A DNA stretch of 64,000 nt from Rhodoferax sp. (GTDB taxonomy: Bacteria; Pseudomonadota; Gammaproteobacteria; Burkholderiales; Burkholderiaceae_C). This document shows positions 9,374-19,321 of this stretch, one piece after another. The translations under genes and the position numbers were made by a program. The stretch's first letter is position 1; every line of letters starts with the position of its first letter. The notes below the pieces were generated by a model that saw only the letters and a program-made list of their open reading frames with translations, made no database searches and had not been told where the DNA came from. The stretch spans positions 124,001 to 188,000 of the forward strand of contig JAGRPL010000001.1 of NCBI GenBank assembly GCA_019449595.1, read 5' to 3'.

Positions 9374-9477
9374 GCGGTTTGTTGATGCAAGTCCAGCGTC
9401 AGACTGTTGCGGTGCAATAGAATTTTGGCCCGTAGCGTCAATAATTACAAAACAAAATCATCCTAGAAAGCCCACCC

Positions 9478-9921
9478 ATGACAGAGCTTAGCTCCTCCTC
9501 CCGGTCCAAGCGACCTGAGTTTCGCAACCTCAATGCCTTCAAGGATCTGCCCAGCTACCGTTGGCCGCTGGCATCCCTGGTTTCCGGCATGCACCGCGCC
9601 AGCGGTCTCATCATGTTCCTGCTGATGCCCTTCATCATCTGGATGTTTGACACTTCGCTGAGTTCGGAAATTTCCTTCGCGCGCTTCACCTCGGCCTTCA
9701 ACGCCGGCGTCGGCTTCATCCCGGGCGTACTCGTCAAGCTGGTGGCTCTCGCGCTGATCTGGGCCTACCTGCACCACTTCTTCGCCGGCATGCGCCACAT
9801 CCGCATGGACATTTTCCACACCGTCAGCAAGGAAGCCGGCTTCAAGACGGCCCGCCTGGTCCTCGTGTTGAGCCTGACCCTGACCGTGGTTCTTGGCGCC
9901 AAGCTGTTCGGCCTGTACTGA
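9478..9921 (+). CDS. sdhC: succinate dehydrogenase cytochrome b556 subunit
   Basis: A 147-residue membrane anchor of complex II with three helices. HRASGLIMFLLMP (about residue 39) is the SdhC signature after the first amphipathic part, and the histidine of HHFFAGMRHI (about 101) is the expected heme b ligand. With SdhD it holds SdhAB on the inner membrane and forms the ubiquinone site. First gene of the sdhCDAB order, 104 bases after gntR and 52 before sdhD. Confidence 0.95.
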   Translation: MTELSSSSRSKRPEFRNLNAFKDLPSYRWPLASLVSGMHRASGLIMFLLMPFIIWMFDTSLSSEISFARFTSAFNAGVGFIPGVLVKLVALALIWAYLHHFFAGMRHIRMDIFHTVSKEAGFKTARLVLVLSLTLTVVLGAKLFGLY

Positions 9922-9973
9922 ACGGCCCCAGCGCAAAGCAATCCGTCCCGTTTAATTTTTCCAGGAACTGATC

Positions 9974-10339
9974 ATGTCTGTTAACTATGGCTCCAAGCGC
10001 CTCGTCGTCGGCGCGCACTACGGTCTGCGCGATTGGCTCGCCCAGCGCGTCACCGGCGTTCTGATGGCCCTCTTCACCCTGATCGTGCTGGCCCAGGTGA
10101 TCTTCACCAAGGGTGCCATCGGCTACGCGAAATGGGCCGGCATTTTCTCTGCCCAGTGGATGAAGACCCTGACCTTCGTCGTCATCATCTCCCTGCTCTA
10201 CCACGCCTGGGTCGGCCTGCGCGAAATCCTGATGGACTACATCAAGCCGGTTTCCGTGCGCCTGGCGCTGCAAGTTTTTTCCATCGTCTGGCTCGTGGGT
10301 TGCGCGGGCTGGGCCATTCAAGTCCTGTGGCGCCTTTGA
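9974..10339 (+). CDS. sdhD: succinate dehydrogenase hydrophobic membrane anchor subunit
   Basis: A 121-residue protein with three predicted transmembrane helices. The start SVNYGSKRLVVGAHYGLRDW and the motif LLYHAWVGLREILMDY (about residue 75) are typical of SdhD; the histidine in YHAWVG is the probable second heme ligand. It completes the quinone-reducing membrane part of complex II. It is preceded by an AGGAA ribosome site and followed by sdhA after 36 bases. Confidence 0.95.
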   Translation: MSVNYGSKRLVVGAHYGLRDWLAQRVTGVLMALFTLIVLAQVIFTKGAIGYAKWAGIFSAQWMKTLTFVVIISLLYHAWVGLREILMDYIKPVSVRLALQVFSIVWLVGCAGWAIQVLWRL

Positions 10340-10375
10340 GCCTGACGCTACCCGACACACAAGACTGATACCACC

Positions 10376-12184
10376 ATGACCTACACCAAAGCCAATATCA
10401 CCAAGCGCAAGTTCGACGTCGTCATCGTCGGCGCCGGCGGCTCCGGCATGCGCGCCGCACTCGAACTCTCCAACGCCGGCCTCAACGTGGCCTCGCTGTC
10501 CAAAGTGTTCCCCACCCGCTCGCACACCGTGGCAGCGCAGGGCGGCGTCAGTGCTTCGCTGGGCAACATGTCCGAAGACAACTGGCACTACCACTTCTAC
10601 GACACCATCAAGGGCTCCGACTGGCTCGGCGACCAGGATGCCATCGAATTCATGTGCCGCGAAGCGCCCAAGGTCGTGTACGAGCTGGAACACTTCGGCA
10701 TGCCGTTTGACCGCAACCCCGATGGCACCATCTACCAGCGCCCGTTCGGCGGCCACACCGCCAACTACGGCGAGAAGCCCGTGCAGCGCGCCTGCGCCGC
10801 AGCCGACCGCACCGGCCACGCCATGCTGCACACGCTGTACCAGCAGAACGTCAAGGCCAAGACCAACTTCTTTGTCGAGTGGATGGCACTGGACCTGATC
10901 CGTGACGCCGACGGCGACGTGGTGGGTGTGACCGCCATTGAAATGGAAACTGGCGACCTGTACGTGCTGGAAGCCAAGACCGTGCTGCTAGCCACCGGTG
11001 GTGCCGGCCGCATCTTCGCCGCCTCGACCAACGCCTTCATCAACACCGGCGACGGCCTGGGCATGGCGGCACGCGCCGGCATTCCGCTGCAGGACATGGA
11101 GTTCTGGCAGTTCCACCCCACCGGCGTGGCCGGTGCCGGCGTGCTGCTGACCGAAGGCTGCCGCGGCGAAGGCGCCATCCTGCTCAACAGCAATGGTGAA
11201 CGCTTCATGGAGCGCTACGCGCCCACCCTGAAGGACCTTGCACCGCGCGACTTCGTTTCCCGCTCCATGGACCAGGAAATCAAGGAAGGCCGCGGCTGTG
11301 GCCCGAACAAGGACTACGTGCTGCTCAAGCTCGACCACTTGGGCGCAGAGACCATCCACAAACGCCTGCCGTCCGTGTACGAAATCGGCGTCAACTTCGC
11401 CAACGTGGACATCACCCGGGAGCCGATCCCCGTGGTGCCCACCATCCACTACCAGATGGGCGGCGTTCCCACCAACATCAACGGCCAGGTCGTGACCCAG
11501 GCCAACGGTGTGCACAACGCAGTGATCAATGGCTTGTACGCCGTTGGTGAATGCGCCTGCGTGAGCGTGCACGGCGCCAACCGCCTGGGCACCAACTCGC
11601 TGCTGGACCTGCTGGTGTTCGGCAAGGCCGCCGGCCGCCACATCGTCGAGTTCAACAACAAGAACAAGGAGCACAAGCCGCTCCCGGCCGACGCTGCCGA
11701 CCGCACGCTGGAGCGCCTGAACCAGCTGGACAAATCGACCGGCGGAACCTACTCGCAATCCCTGGCCGGCGACATCCGCTCGACCATGCAGCAGCACGCC
11801 GGCGTGTTCCGCACCCAGGCCAGCATGGACGAAGGTGTGAAGAAAATCGCCGCCCTGCGCGAACGCGTGGCCGGTGTGACCCTGCAAGACAAGTCCAAGG
11901 TGTTCAACACCGCCCGCATCGAGGCGCTGGAAGTCGACAACCTGATCGAAGTGGCCCAAGCCACCATGGTGTCCGCTGCTGCCCGCACGGAATGCCGCGG
12001 TGCCCACACCGTGTACGACTACGAACACGACGCGGACCACGCCGAGTTCCCGCTCGGCCGCAACGACAAGGAGTGGCTCAAGCACACCCTGTGGTACAGC
12101 GAAGGCAGCCGCCTGGATTACAAGCCCGTCAACCTCAAGCCCCTGACGGTGGACAGCGTCCCACCCAAGGTCCGGACGTTCTAA
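10376..12184 (+). CDS. sdhA: succinate dehydrogenase flavoprotein subunit
   Basis: A 602-residue subunit that oxidises succinate to fumarate. The FAD-binding motif is VIVGAGGSGMRAALEL (about residues 16-31). His50 in RSHTVAAQGG is the expected covalent flavin attachment site. The catalytic region is HPTGVAGAGVLLTEGCRGEG, and the C-terminal RTECRGAHTVYDY block is typical of the family. Full length. The small sdhE gene downstream provides the usual flavinylation factor. Confidence 0.97.
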   Translation: MTYTKANITKRKFDVVIVGAGGSGMRAALELSNAGLNVASLSKVFPTRSHTVAAQGGVSASLGNMSEDNWHYHFYDTIKGSDWLGDQDAIEFMCREAPKVVYELEHFGMPFDRNPDGTIYQRPFGGHTANYGEKPVQRACAAADRTGHAMLHTLYQQNVKAKTNFFVEWMALDLIRDADGDVVGVTAIEMETGDLYVLEAKTVLLATGGAGRIFAASTNAFINTGDGLGMAARAGIPLQDMEFWQFHPTGVAGAGVLLTEGCRGEGAILLNSNGERFMERYAPTLKDLAPRDFVSRSMDQEIKEGRGCGPNKDYVLLKLDHLGAETIHKRLPSVYEIGVNFANVDITREPIPVVPTIHYQMGGVPTNINGQVVTQANGVHNAVINGLYAVGECACVSVHGANRLGTNSLLDLLVFGKAAGRHIVEFNNKNKEHKPLPADAADRTLERLNQLDKSTGGTYSQSLAGDIRSTMQQHAGVFRTQASMDEGVKKIAALRERVAGVTLQDKSKVFNTARIEALEVDNLIEVAQATMVSAAARTECRGAHTVYDYEHDADHAEFPLGRNDKEWLKHTLWYSEGSRLDYKPVNLKPLTVDSVPPKVRTF

Positions 12185-12209
12185 ACCGTAGCCCCACGAG
12201 AGAAGAAAC

Positions 12210-12914
12210 ATGCAAAAACGCACATTCCAAATCTACCGCTACGATCCGGACAAGGACGCCAAGCCCTACATGCAGACCATCGAGATCGAACTCGACGGCC
12301 ATGAGCGCATGCTGCTGGACGCCCTGCTCAAGCTCAAGGAGCTGGACCCCACCATTTCGTACCGCCGCTCCTGCCGCGAAGGCGTGTGCGGTTCGGACGC
12401 CATGAACATCAACGGCAAGAACGGTCTGGCCTGCCTGACCAACATGAACACGCTGCCCGGCACGATCGTTCTCAAGCCCCTGCCCGGCCTGCCGGTCATT
12501 CGCGACCTGATCGTGGACATGACCCAGTTCTTCAAGCAGTACAACTCGATCAAGCCCTACCTCATCAACGACAGCCTGCCGCCCGAGAAGGAGCGCCTGC
12601 AGTCGCCTGAAGAGCGCGAAGAGCTCAACGGCCTGTACGAGTGCATTCTGTGCGCCAGCTGCTCCACCAGCTGCCCGAGCTTCTGGTGGAACCCCGACAA
12701 GTTCGTGGGCCCTGCCGGCCTGCTGCAGGCCTACCGCTTCCTGGCGGACAGCCGCGACGAAGCCACCGGCGCGCGTCTGGACAACCTGGAAGATCCGTAC
12801 CGGCTGTTCCGCTGCCACAGCATCATGAATTGCGTCGATGTGTGCCCCAAGGGTCTGAACCCCACCAAGGCCATTGGCAAGATCAAGGAAATGATGGTCC
12901 ACCGGACCATCTGA
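12210..12914 (+). CDS. sdhB: succinate dehydrogenase iron-sulfur subunit
   Basis: A 234-residue subunit with all cysteines for the three clusters: SCREGVCGSDAM plus a later LAC for the 2Fe-2S centre, and CILCASCSTSCP and CHSIMNCVDVCPKGL for the 4Fe-4S and 3Fe-4S centres. It passes electrons from SdhA to the membrane quinone. It lies 25 bases after sdhA, with AGAGAAG as ribosome site, and 12 bases before sdhE. Confidence 0.97.
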   Translation: MQKRTFQIYRYDPDKDAKPYMQTIEIELDGHERMLLDALLKLKELDPTISYRRSCREGVCGSDAMNINGKNGLACLTNMNTLPGTIVLKPLPGLPVIRDLIVDMTQFFKQYNSIKPYLINDSLPPEKERLQSPEEREELNGLYECILCASCSTSCPSFWWNPDKFVGPAGLLQAYRFLADSRDEATGARLDNLEDPYRLFRCHSIMNCVDVCPKGLNPTKAIGKIKEMMVHRTI

Positions 12915-12926
12915 CGCACGCCACTC

Positions 12927-13211
12927 ATGCAAGACGAAAACCAGCTGCTGGATGAGCGGAGCCTGAGCAAGCTCAGATGGCGGTGCCGCCGGGGGCTGCT
13001 CGAAAACGACCTCTATGTGGAGCGGTTTTTCGAGCGCTACGCCGAGACGCTGACCGTCCGCCAGGCCGGCGCGCTGGGCTTGCTGATGGACCTGAGTGAT
13101 TACGATTTGCTGGACCTCCATCTGGCACGCAAGACACTGGCACAAGTCAACCCGGACTTGGTCCGCGACGATGTGGCAGAAATAGTAAGTATGTTGAGAG
13201 AAATCCGTTGA
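12927..13211 (+). CDS. sdhE: FAD assembly factor for succinate dehydrogenase (SDH assembly factor 2)
   Basis: A 94-residue protein of the SdhE/YgfY/Sdh5 family. The signature [18 protein letters not shown] (RRG is the conserved flavinylation motif) is near residue 20. SdhE promotes covalent attachment of FAD to SdhA. Its place between sdhB and gltA is characteristic of Burkholderiales and supports the call. Confidence 0.93.
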   Translation: MQDENQLLDERSLSKLRWRCRRGLLENDLYVERFFERYAETLTVRQAGALGLLMDLSDYDLLDLHLARKTLAQVNPDLVRDDVAEIVSMLREIR

Positions 13212-13221
13212 AAGGTCGAAA

Positions 13222-14532
13222 ATGAAGTTAGCTGACAACAAAGCCACCCTGTCGTTCAGTAACGGCAGCCCCAGCGTCGAACTGCCGGTTTACCAAGGCA
13301 GCGTCGGCCCGGATGTCGTCGACATCCGCAAGCTGTATGCCCAAACCGGCATGTTTACCTATGACCCGGGCTTCCTGTCCACAGCGTCCTGCCAGTCTGC
13401 CATCACCTACATCGACGGCGACAAGGGCGAGCTGCTGTACCGCGGCTACCCCATCGAGCAGCTGGCCACCAACTGCGACTTCCTGGAAACCTGCCACCTG
13501 TTGCTGTACGGAAACCTGCCCAACGCAGCCGGCAAGGCCGAGTTCACCAAGCGTGTGTCCAACCACACCATGGTCAACGAGCAGATGCAGTTCTTCCTGC
13601 GCGGTTTCCGCCGTGATGCCCACCCCATGGCCATCATGACCGGCCTGGTCGGCGCCCTGTCGGCCTTCTACCATGACAGCACGGACATCAACAACCCCGA
13701 GCACCGCGAGATTGCAGCCATCCGCCTGATCGCCAAGATGCCCACGCTGGTGGCCATGGCCTACAAGTACAGCGTCGGCCAGCCGTTCATGTACCCCAAG
13801 AACAACCTGAGCTACGCCGGCAACTTCATGCACATGATGTTTGCCACGCCGTGCGAAGAGTACGTGGTCAACCCCGTCATCGAGCGCGCGCTGGACCGCA
13901 TTTTCACGCTGCACGCCGACCACGAGCAAAACGCCTCCACCTCCACGGTGCGCCTGTGCGGCTCGTCGGGTACCAACCCCTTCGCAGCCATTGCCGCTGG
14001 CGTAGCCTGCCTGTGGGGTCCTTCCCACGGTGGCGCCAACGAAGCCTGCCTGAACATGCTGGAAGACATCCAGAAAATGGGCGGCATCAGCAAGGTCGGC
14101 GAGTTCATGGAGAAGGTCAAGGACAAGAACTCCGGCGTCAAGCTCATGGGCTTTGGTCACCGCGTGTACAAGAACTACGACCCACGCGCCAAGCTCATGC
14201 AGGAAACCTGCAAGGAAGTGCTGACCGCCCTGGGCCTGGAAAACGACCCGCTGTTCAAGCTGGCCATGGCTCTGGAAAAGATCGCCCTGGAAGACGACTA
14301 CTTCGTGCAGCGCAAGCTCTACCCGAACGTGGACTTCTACTCCGGCATCGTGCAGCGCGCCATCGGCATTCCCGTGAGCCTGTTCACCGCCATCTTCGCG
14401 CTGGCTCGCACCGTCGGCTGGATCGCCCAGCTCAACGAAATGATTGGCGACCCCGAGTACAAGATCGGCCGTCCGCGCCAGCTGTTCACGGGCTCCGAGC
14501 GACGTGATGTGCTGCCCATTGCAAAACGCTGA
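13222..14532 (+). CDS. gltA: citrate synthase (type II)
   Basis: A 436-residue enzyme condensing acetyl-CoA and oxaloacetate. Catalytic residues are visible in [15 protein letters not shown] (His), in [15 protein letters not shown] (His) and in the downstream DFYSGIV (Asp). The N-terminal extension (about residues 1-60) is that of the hexameric, NADH-sensitive proteobacterial form. Last gene of the gntR-sdh operon, closed by a terminator 19 bases after the stop. Confidence 0.97.
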   Translation: MKLADNKATLSFSNGSPSVELPVYQGSVGPDVVDIRKLYAQTGMFTYDPGFLSTASCQSAITYIDGDKGELLYRGYPIEQLATNCDFLETCHLLLYGNLPNAAGKAEFTKRVSNHTMVNEQMQFFLRGFRRDAHPMAIMTGLVGALSAFYHDSTDINNPEHREIAAIRLIAKMPTLVAMAYKYSVGQPFMYPKNNLSYAGNFMHMMFATPCEEYVVNPVIERALDRIFTLHADHEQNASTSTVRLCGSSGTNPFAAIAAGVACLWGPSHGGANEACLNMLEDIQKMGGISKVGEFMEKVKDKNSGVKLMGFGHRVYKNYDPRAKLMQETCKEVLTALGLENDPLFKLAMALEKIALEDDYFVQRKLYPNVDFYSGIVQRAIGIPVSLFTAIFALARTVGWIAQLNEMIGDPEYKIGRPRQLFTGSERRDVLPIAKR

Positions 14533-14550
14533 TTTGCCTTGAACCCCAAC

Positions 14551-14583
14551 ACCCGCCGCACGGCAACGTCGGCGGGTTTTTTG
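14551..14583 (+). terminator. Rho-independent terminator after gltA
   Basis: Stem CCCGCCG/CGGCGGG followed by a run of six T residues. It ends the sdh-gltA transcript before leuC. Confidence 0.9.
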
Positions 14584-14641
14584 TTTGCAGCAGCCCAATC
14601 GCATGGCGCATAAAATCTAGGATTGCCAAGGAATTACCCCC

Positions 14642-16090
14642 ATGGGACACACCCTCTACGACAAGCTCTGGGACGAACACGTCGTCCACACCGAAGACGA
14701 CGGCACGGCCGTGCTGTACATCGACCGCCATCTGGTCCATGAAGTGACCAGTCCGCAGGCTTTTGAAGGGCTGCGCCAGGCGGGTCGCAAGGTTTGGCGC
14801 GTCAGTTCGATCGTCGCCACGGCCGACCACAACACGCCCACCACCGGCTGGGAGCGCGGCTACGATGGCATTACCGACCCCACCAGCAAAGAGCAGGTCG
14901 TCACGCTGGACAGCAACATCCGCGAGTTTGGCTCGGCGGCGTATTTTCCGTTCCTGTCCCGGCGGCAAGGCATCGTCCACGTCATCGGCCCCGAGAACGG
15001 CGCCACCCTGCCCGGCATGACGGTGGTCTGCGGCGACTCGCACACCTCCACGCACGGCGCCTTTGGCGCACTGGCGCACGGCATTGGCACCAGCGAGGTG
15101 GAGCACGTCATGGCCACGCAAACCCTGCTGGCTAAGAAGGCGAAGAACATGCTCGTCAAGGTGGAGGGTACGTTGTCCCGCGGCTGCACCGCCAAGGACA
15201 TCGTGCTGGCCATCATCGGGAAAATCGGCACGGCGGGAGGCACGGGCTACACCATCGAATTCGGCGGCTCGGCCATCCGCGCCCTGAGCATGGAAGGCCG
15301 CATGACGGTCTGCAACATGGCCATTGAGGCGGGTGCCCGCGCCGGCCTGGTGGCTGTGGACGAAAAAACCATCGAATACGTTCGTGGCCGCCCCCTGGCG
15401 CCCGGACACAACGCAGCCAGCGGCGACGCGGCCGCCGTGGAATGGGACCAAGCCGTTGCGTACTGGAAGACCCTGCATTCCGACGCGGACGCCCACTTTG
15501 ATACCGTCGTCGAACTGGATGCTTCGCAGATCGTGCCCCAGGTCACCTGGGGAACATCGCCGGAAATGGTGCTGGGCATCGACGCCCGGGTGCCCGATCC
15601 CGAGAAGGAAAAAGACGCCAACAAGCGCGGCGCCATCGAACGGGCGCTGGTGTACATGGGCCTGGAGCCCGGCAAGGCGCTGAACGACCTGTTCATTGAC
15701 AAGGTGTTCATTGGCTCCTGCACCAACAGCCGCATTGAAGACATGCGCGAGGCCGCCGCCATCGTCAAGAAGCTGGGCCAGAAAGTGGCCAAGAACGTCA
15801 AGCTGGCCATGGTGGTTCCCGGCTCCGGCCTGGTCAAGGAACAGGCCGAACGCGAAGGCCTGCACGAGATCTTCAAGGCAGCCGGCTTCGAGTGGCGCGA
15901 ACCGGGCTGTTCCATGTGCCTGGCCATGAATGCCGATCGGCTGGAGCCCGGCGAACGCTGCGCCTCCACCAGCAACCGCAACTTTGAAGGCCGCCAGGGT
16001 GCCGGTGGGCGCACCCACCTGGTGAGCCCCGCCATGGCCGCTGCGGCAGCCATCCACGGCCACTTTGTTGATGTCCGCAAATTCAGCTGA
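14642..16090 (+). CDS. leuC: 3-isopropylmalate dehydratase large subunit
   Basis: A 482-residue aconitase-family protein that, with LeuD, isomerises 2-isopropylmalate to 3-isopropylmalate in leucine synthesis. The 4Fe-4S cysteines lie in [13 protein letters not shown] and [39 protein letters not shown] (read as two adjoining motifs) is the LeuC signature near residue 130. AAGGAA precedes the ATG. leuD follows after 5 bases, so the subunits are co-translated. Confidence 0.96.
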   Translation: MGHTLYDKLWDEHVVHTEDDGTAVLYIDRHLVHEVTSPQAFEGLRQAGRKVWRVSSIVATADHNTPTTGWERGYDGITDPTSKEQVVTLDSNIREFGSAAYFPFLSRRQGIVHVIGPENGATLPGMTVVCGDSHTSTHGAFGALAHGIGTSEVEHVMATQTLLAKKAKNMLVKVEGTLSRGCTAKDIVLAIIGKIGTAGGTGYTIEFGGSAIRALSMEGRMTVCNMAIEAGARAGLVAVDEKTIEYVRGRPLAPGHNAASGDAAAVEWDQAVAYWKTLHSDADAHFDTVVELDASQIVPQVTWGTSPEMVLGIDARVPDPEKEKDANKRGAIERALVYMGLEPGKALNDLFIDKVFIGSCTNSRIEDMREAAAIVKKLGQKVAKNVKLAMVVPGSGLVKEQAEREGLHEIFKAAGFEWREPGCSMCLAMNADRLEPGERCASTSNRNFEGRQGAGGRTHLVSPAMAAAAAIHGHFVDVRKFS

Positions 16091-16095
16091 TCAAA

Positions 16096-16746
16096 ATGAA
16101 ACCCTTTACCGTACACCAGGGCCTGGTGGCCCCCATGGACCGCGAGAATGTGGACACCGATGCCATCATTCCCAAGCAGTTCCTCAAATCCATCCGCCGC
16201 ACCGGCTTTGGCCAGAACCTGTTTGACGAGTGGCGCTACCTGGACGCAGGCTACCCCGGCCAGGACCCGGCCAGCCGCCGCCCCAACCCGGAATTCGTGC
16301 TGAACCAGCCCCGCTACCAGGGCGCCTCCATTCTGCTGGCGCGCAAGAACTTCGGCTGCGGTTCGTCGCGCGAGCACGCACCGTGGGCGCTGGAGCAATT
16401 CGGTTTCCGGGTGCTGATCGCACCCAGCTATGCCGACATTTTCTTCAACAACAGTTTCAAGAACGGCCTGCTGCCCATCGTGCTCAGCGAAGCCCAGATC
16501 GACCAGCTGTTCAACGAAGCCGCCGCCTTCCCGGGCTATGCCCTGACGGTGGATCTCGAGCGCCAGGTCATTGTCAAACCACAAGGGGAGGAAATCCCCT
16601 TCGAAGTCCAGGCGTTCCGCAAATACTGCCTGCTCAACGGCTTTGACGACATTGGCCTGACCCTGCGCCACGCCGACAAGATCAAGGCTTTCGAGGCCCA
16701 GCGTTTGGCACAAAAACCGTGGCTAGCCCACGCCATGATTGCGTAA
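16096..16746 (+). CDS. leuD: 3-isopropylmalate dehydratase small subunit
   Basis: A 216-residue swivel-domain partner of LeuC. Conserved blocks are [10 protein letters not shown] (about 23-32) and [18 protein letters not shown] (about 83-100). Length is normal for the long proteobacterial form. The last eight codons and the TAA stop ([12 protein letters not shown]) lie within a copy of the dispersed repeat read in the opposite orientation, so the C-terminus has apparently been shaped by repeat insertion. Confidence 0.96.
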   Translation: MKPFTVHQGLVAPMDRENVDTDAIIPKQFLKSIRRTGFGQNLFDEWRYLDAGYPGQDPASRRPNPEFVLNQPRYQGASILLARKNFGCGSSREHAPWALEQFGFRVLIAPSYADIFFNNSFKNGLLPIVLSEAQIDQLFNEAAAFPGYALTVDLERQVIVKPQGEEIPFEVQAFRKYCLLNGFDDIGLTLRHADKIKAFEAQRLAQKPWLAHAMIA

Positions 16747-16767
16747 GCAGCTACACATTTCATAGCA
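16721..16767 (-). repeat. dispersed 28-bp-core repeat, copy 2 (leuD 3' end)
   Basis: Reading on minus from 16767: TGCTATGAAATGTG, then TAGCTGCTTACGCA, then a tail ATCATGGCGTGGGCT. It covers the last codons and stop of leuD and half of the leuD-leuB spacer. Confidence 0.75.
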
Positions 16768-16780
16768 TATCAAGGACACC

Positions 16781-17851
16781 ATGAAAATTGCAGTGTTGCC
16801 GGGCGACGGCATCGGTACCGAAATCGTAGCGCAGGCCGTCCGGGTCCTGAACGCGCTGGAGCTCCCACTGGAGATGGAAACCGCCCTGGTCGGCGGCGCC
16901 GCCTACGAAGCCCACGGCCACCCGCTGCCCGAATCCACCCTCAAGCTGGCCCAGCAGGCCGACGCCGTGCTGTTTGGCGCCGTGGGCGACTGGAAGTACG
17001 ACAAACTCGACCGTCCGCTGCGCCCCGAGCAGGCCATCCTGGGCCTGCGCAAGAACCTGGGTCTGTTCGCCAATTTCCGCCCCGCCATCTGCTACGAGCA
17101 ACTGGTGGATGCATCCAGCCTGAAGCCCGAACTGATTTCGGGTCTGGACATTTTGATCATCCGCGAGTTGACAGGGGACATCTACTTTGGCCAGCCGCGC
17201 GGCCGCCGCACGGCCACCGACGGACACTTTCCCGGCAGCGAAGAAGCCTTCGACACCATGCGCTACAGCCGCCCCGAGATCGAGCGCATTGCCCACGTCG
17301 CCTTCCAGGCGGCCCGCAAGCGCAGCAAGCGCGTCACCAGCGTGGACAAGGCCAATGTGCTGGAAACCTTCCAGTTCTGGAAAGACGTGGTCACCGAGGT
17401 TGGCAAGGAGTATCCGGACGTGGCGCTGGACCACATGTACGTGGACAATGCCGCCATGCAGCTGGTCAAGGAACCCAAACGCTTTGACGTGGTGGTTACC
17501 GGCAACATGTTCGGCGACATCCTGTCGGACGAAGCCTCCATGCTGACCGGCTCCATCGGCATGCTGCCCTCGGCCAGCCTCAACAGCAAGGGCCAGGGCC
17601 TCTATGAACCCAGCCACGGCAGCGCACCCGACATCGCTGGCAAGGGCATTGCCAATCCACTGGCGACCATTCTGAGCGCCGCCATGATGCTGCGCTTCAG
17701 CCTGAACCACGAGGCCGACGCCCAGCGCATCGAAGCCGCCGTGCAGGCCGTGCTGGCCCAGGGCCTGCGCACGGCCGACATCTACAGCGCCGGCACGACC
17801 CGCGTCAGCACGCTGGAAATGGGTGATGCCGTCATCAAAGCGCTGAAATAG
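16781..17851 (+). CDS. leuB: 3-isopropylmalate dehydrogenase
   Basis: A 356-residue NAD-dependent beta-decarboxylating dehydrogenase of leucine synthesis. The substrate arginines lie near [21 protein letters not shown] (two adjoining motifs), the metal site is in [18 protein letters not shown] (about 244-261), and the nucleotide loop is [18 protein letters not shown]. Full length. It follows leuCD after 34 bases that contain part of a repeat copy. Confidence 0.96.
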   Translation: MKIAVLPGDGIGTEIVAQAVRVLNALELPLEMETALVGGAAYEAHGHPLPESTLKLAQQADAVLFGAVGDWKYDKLDRPLRPEQAILGLRKNLGLFANFRPAICYEQLVDASSLKPELISGLDILIIRELTGDIYFGQPRGRRTATDGHFPGSEEAFDTMRYSRPEIERIAHVAFQAARKRSKRVTSVDKANVLETFQFWKDVVTEVGKEYPDVALDHMYVDNAAMQLVKEPKRFDVVVTGNMFGDILSDEASMLTGSIGMLPSASLNSKGQGLYEPSHGSAPDIAGKGIANPLATILSAAMMLRFSLNHEADAQRIEAAVQAVLAQGLRTADIYSAGTTRVSTLEMGDAVIKALK

Positions 17852-17946
17852 GAACACCCCAACGCCTGATTCGTCCCGCCCCTGCCGGCCCGACGAGCCA
17901 GGCAGGTACAGCACTCAATGTTTGGACAATCTGAAAGGTCAACATC

Positions 17947-19083
17947 ATGAAAACAGGAAACTTGGTCGGTCTCGTCGGCTGGCGCGGTATGGTCGGATCG
18001 GTCCTGATGGACCGCATGGAAGCCGAAGGCGACTTTGCGCTGATCGAACCCGTGTTCTTCTCGACCTCGAACGCCGGTGGCAAAGCCCCGGCGCAGGCCA
18101 AGAACGAGACCACGCTGCAGGACGCCTTCAACATCGACGCCCTCAAGCGCTGCGACATCATCATCAGCGCCCAGGGTGGTGACTACACCACCGAGGTGTT
18201 CCCCAAGCTGCGTGCCGCCGGCTGGAACGGCCACTGGATTGACGCCGCATCCACCCTGCGCATGGAAAAAGACGCCGTCATCATCCTGGATCCGGTCAAC
18301 ATGCCGGTGATCCAGAACGCCATGGCAAACGGCGGCAAGAACTGGGTGGGCGGCAATTGCACCGTGAGCTGCATGCTGATGGGTGTGGGCGCTCTGTACA
18401 AGGCCGGTCTGGTGGAGTGGATGAGCACCCAGACCTACCAGGCGGCCTCCGGTGGCGGCGCGCAGCACATGCGCGAGCTGCTGACGCAGTACGGCACCCT
18501 GAATGCCGAGGTGAAGGCCCTGCTGGACGATCCCAAGAGCGCCATCCTGGAAATCGACCGCAAGGTCATCGCCAAGCAGCGCACCCTGACCGGCGCCGAG
18601 ACCGCCAACTTCGGCGTGCCGCTGGGCGGCTCGCTGATCCCCTGGATCGACAAGGATCTGGGCAATGGCCAGTCCAAGGAAGAGTGGAAGGGCATGGCCG
18701 AAACCAACAAGATCATGGGTCTGGGTGAGGGCTTTGGCTCTGCCGCCATCCCCGTGGACGGCTTCTGCGTGCGCGTGGGCGCCATGCGCTGCCACAGCCA
18801 GGCCCTGACCTTCAAGCTGAAAAAGGACGTGCCTGTGGCCGACATCGAGGCCATGATCGCCGCTGACAACCAGTGGGTCAAGGTTGTCCCCAACACCCGC
18901 GAAGCCACCATCAAGGACCTGACGCCCGTGGCCGTGACCGGCACCATGACCATTCCGGTGGGCCGCATCCGCAAGCTGGCCATGGGGCCGGAGTACGTGG
19001 GTGCCTTCACCGTGGGCGACCAGCTGCTGTGGGGCGCTGCCGAGCCCCTGCGCCGCATGCTGCGCATTCTGCTCGCCGCCTGA
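17947..19083 (+). CDS. asd: aspartate-semialdehyde dehydrogenase
   Basis: A 378-residue enzyme that reduces aspartyl phosphate to aspartate semialdehyde, feeding lysine, threonine, methionine and diaminopimelate. The NADP loop is [17 protein letters not shown] (about 8-24), the catalytic cysteine is in [11 protein letters not shown] (about 139), and the catalytic histidine lies in [17 protein letters not shown]. This is the longer Gram-negative Asd. It is the customary neighbour of leuB and fimV in Burkholderiales. Confidence 0.96.
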   Translation: MKTGNLVGLVGWRGMVGSVLMDRMEAEGDFALIEPVFFSTSNAGGKAPAQAKNETTLQDAFNIDALKRCDIIISAQGGDYTTEVFPKLRAAGWNGHWIDAASTLRMEKDAVIILDPVNMPVIQNAMANGGKNWVGGNCTVSCMLMGVGALYKAGLVEWMSTQTYQAASGGGAQHMRELLTQYGTLNAEVKALLDDPKSAILEIDRKVIAKQRTLTGAETANFGVPLGGSLIPWIDKDLGNGQSKEEWKGMAETNKIMGLGEGFGSAAIPVDGFCVRVGAMRCHSQALTFKLKKDVPVADIEAMIAADNQWVKVVPNTREATIKDLTPVAVTGTMTIPVGRIRKLAMGPEYVGAFTVGDQLLWGAAEPLRRMLRILLAA

Positions 19084-19092
19084 GGGCGGACG

Positions 19093-19123
19093 ATGGCACC
19101 CCTTGCCCCCTCCGGGGCGGGTG
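19093..19123 (+). other. stem-loop after asd, possible terminator without T-run
   Basis: The 5' arm GGCACCCC and the 3' arm GGGGCGGGTGCC can pair across a short loop a few bases after the asd stop. No T-run follows, so termination is uncertain. The rest of the 238-base asd–fimV gap is AT-richer (19190-19300) and probably carries the fimV promoter. Confidence 0.35.
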
Positions 19124-19321
19124 CCTCCGGGCCGTTGTCGGCTGGCAACATTTGGAGCGTGTAATGCGTTTTCGCAACCAACGCTTACAAAGTTAAAAGC
19201 TTTCTTAGCTTGTCAGCCTAAGACATTGATGTTATGGTACTTTTTGCGTTTTTTGAGTCGGCTTTTTGGGCCGGAAAATGAGAAATAATTGCCACTCGCG
19301 TGTGCACCGGAGGCCTGTAAA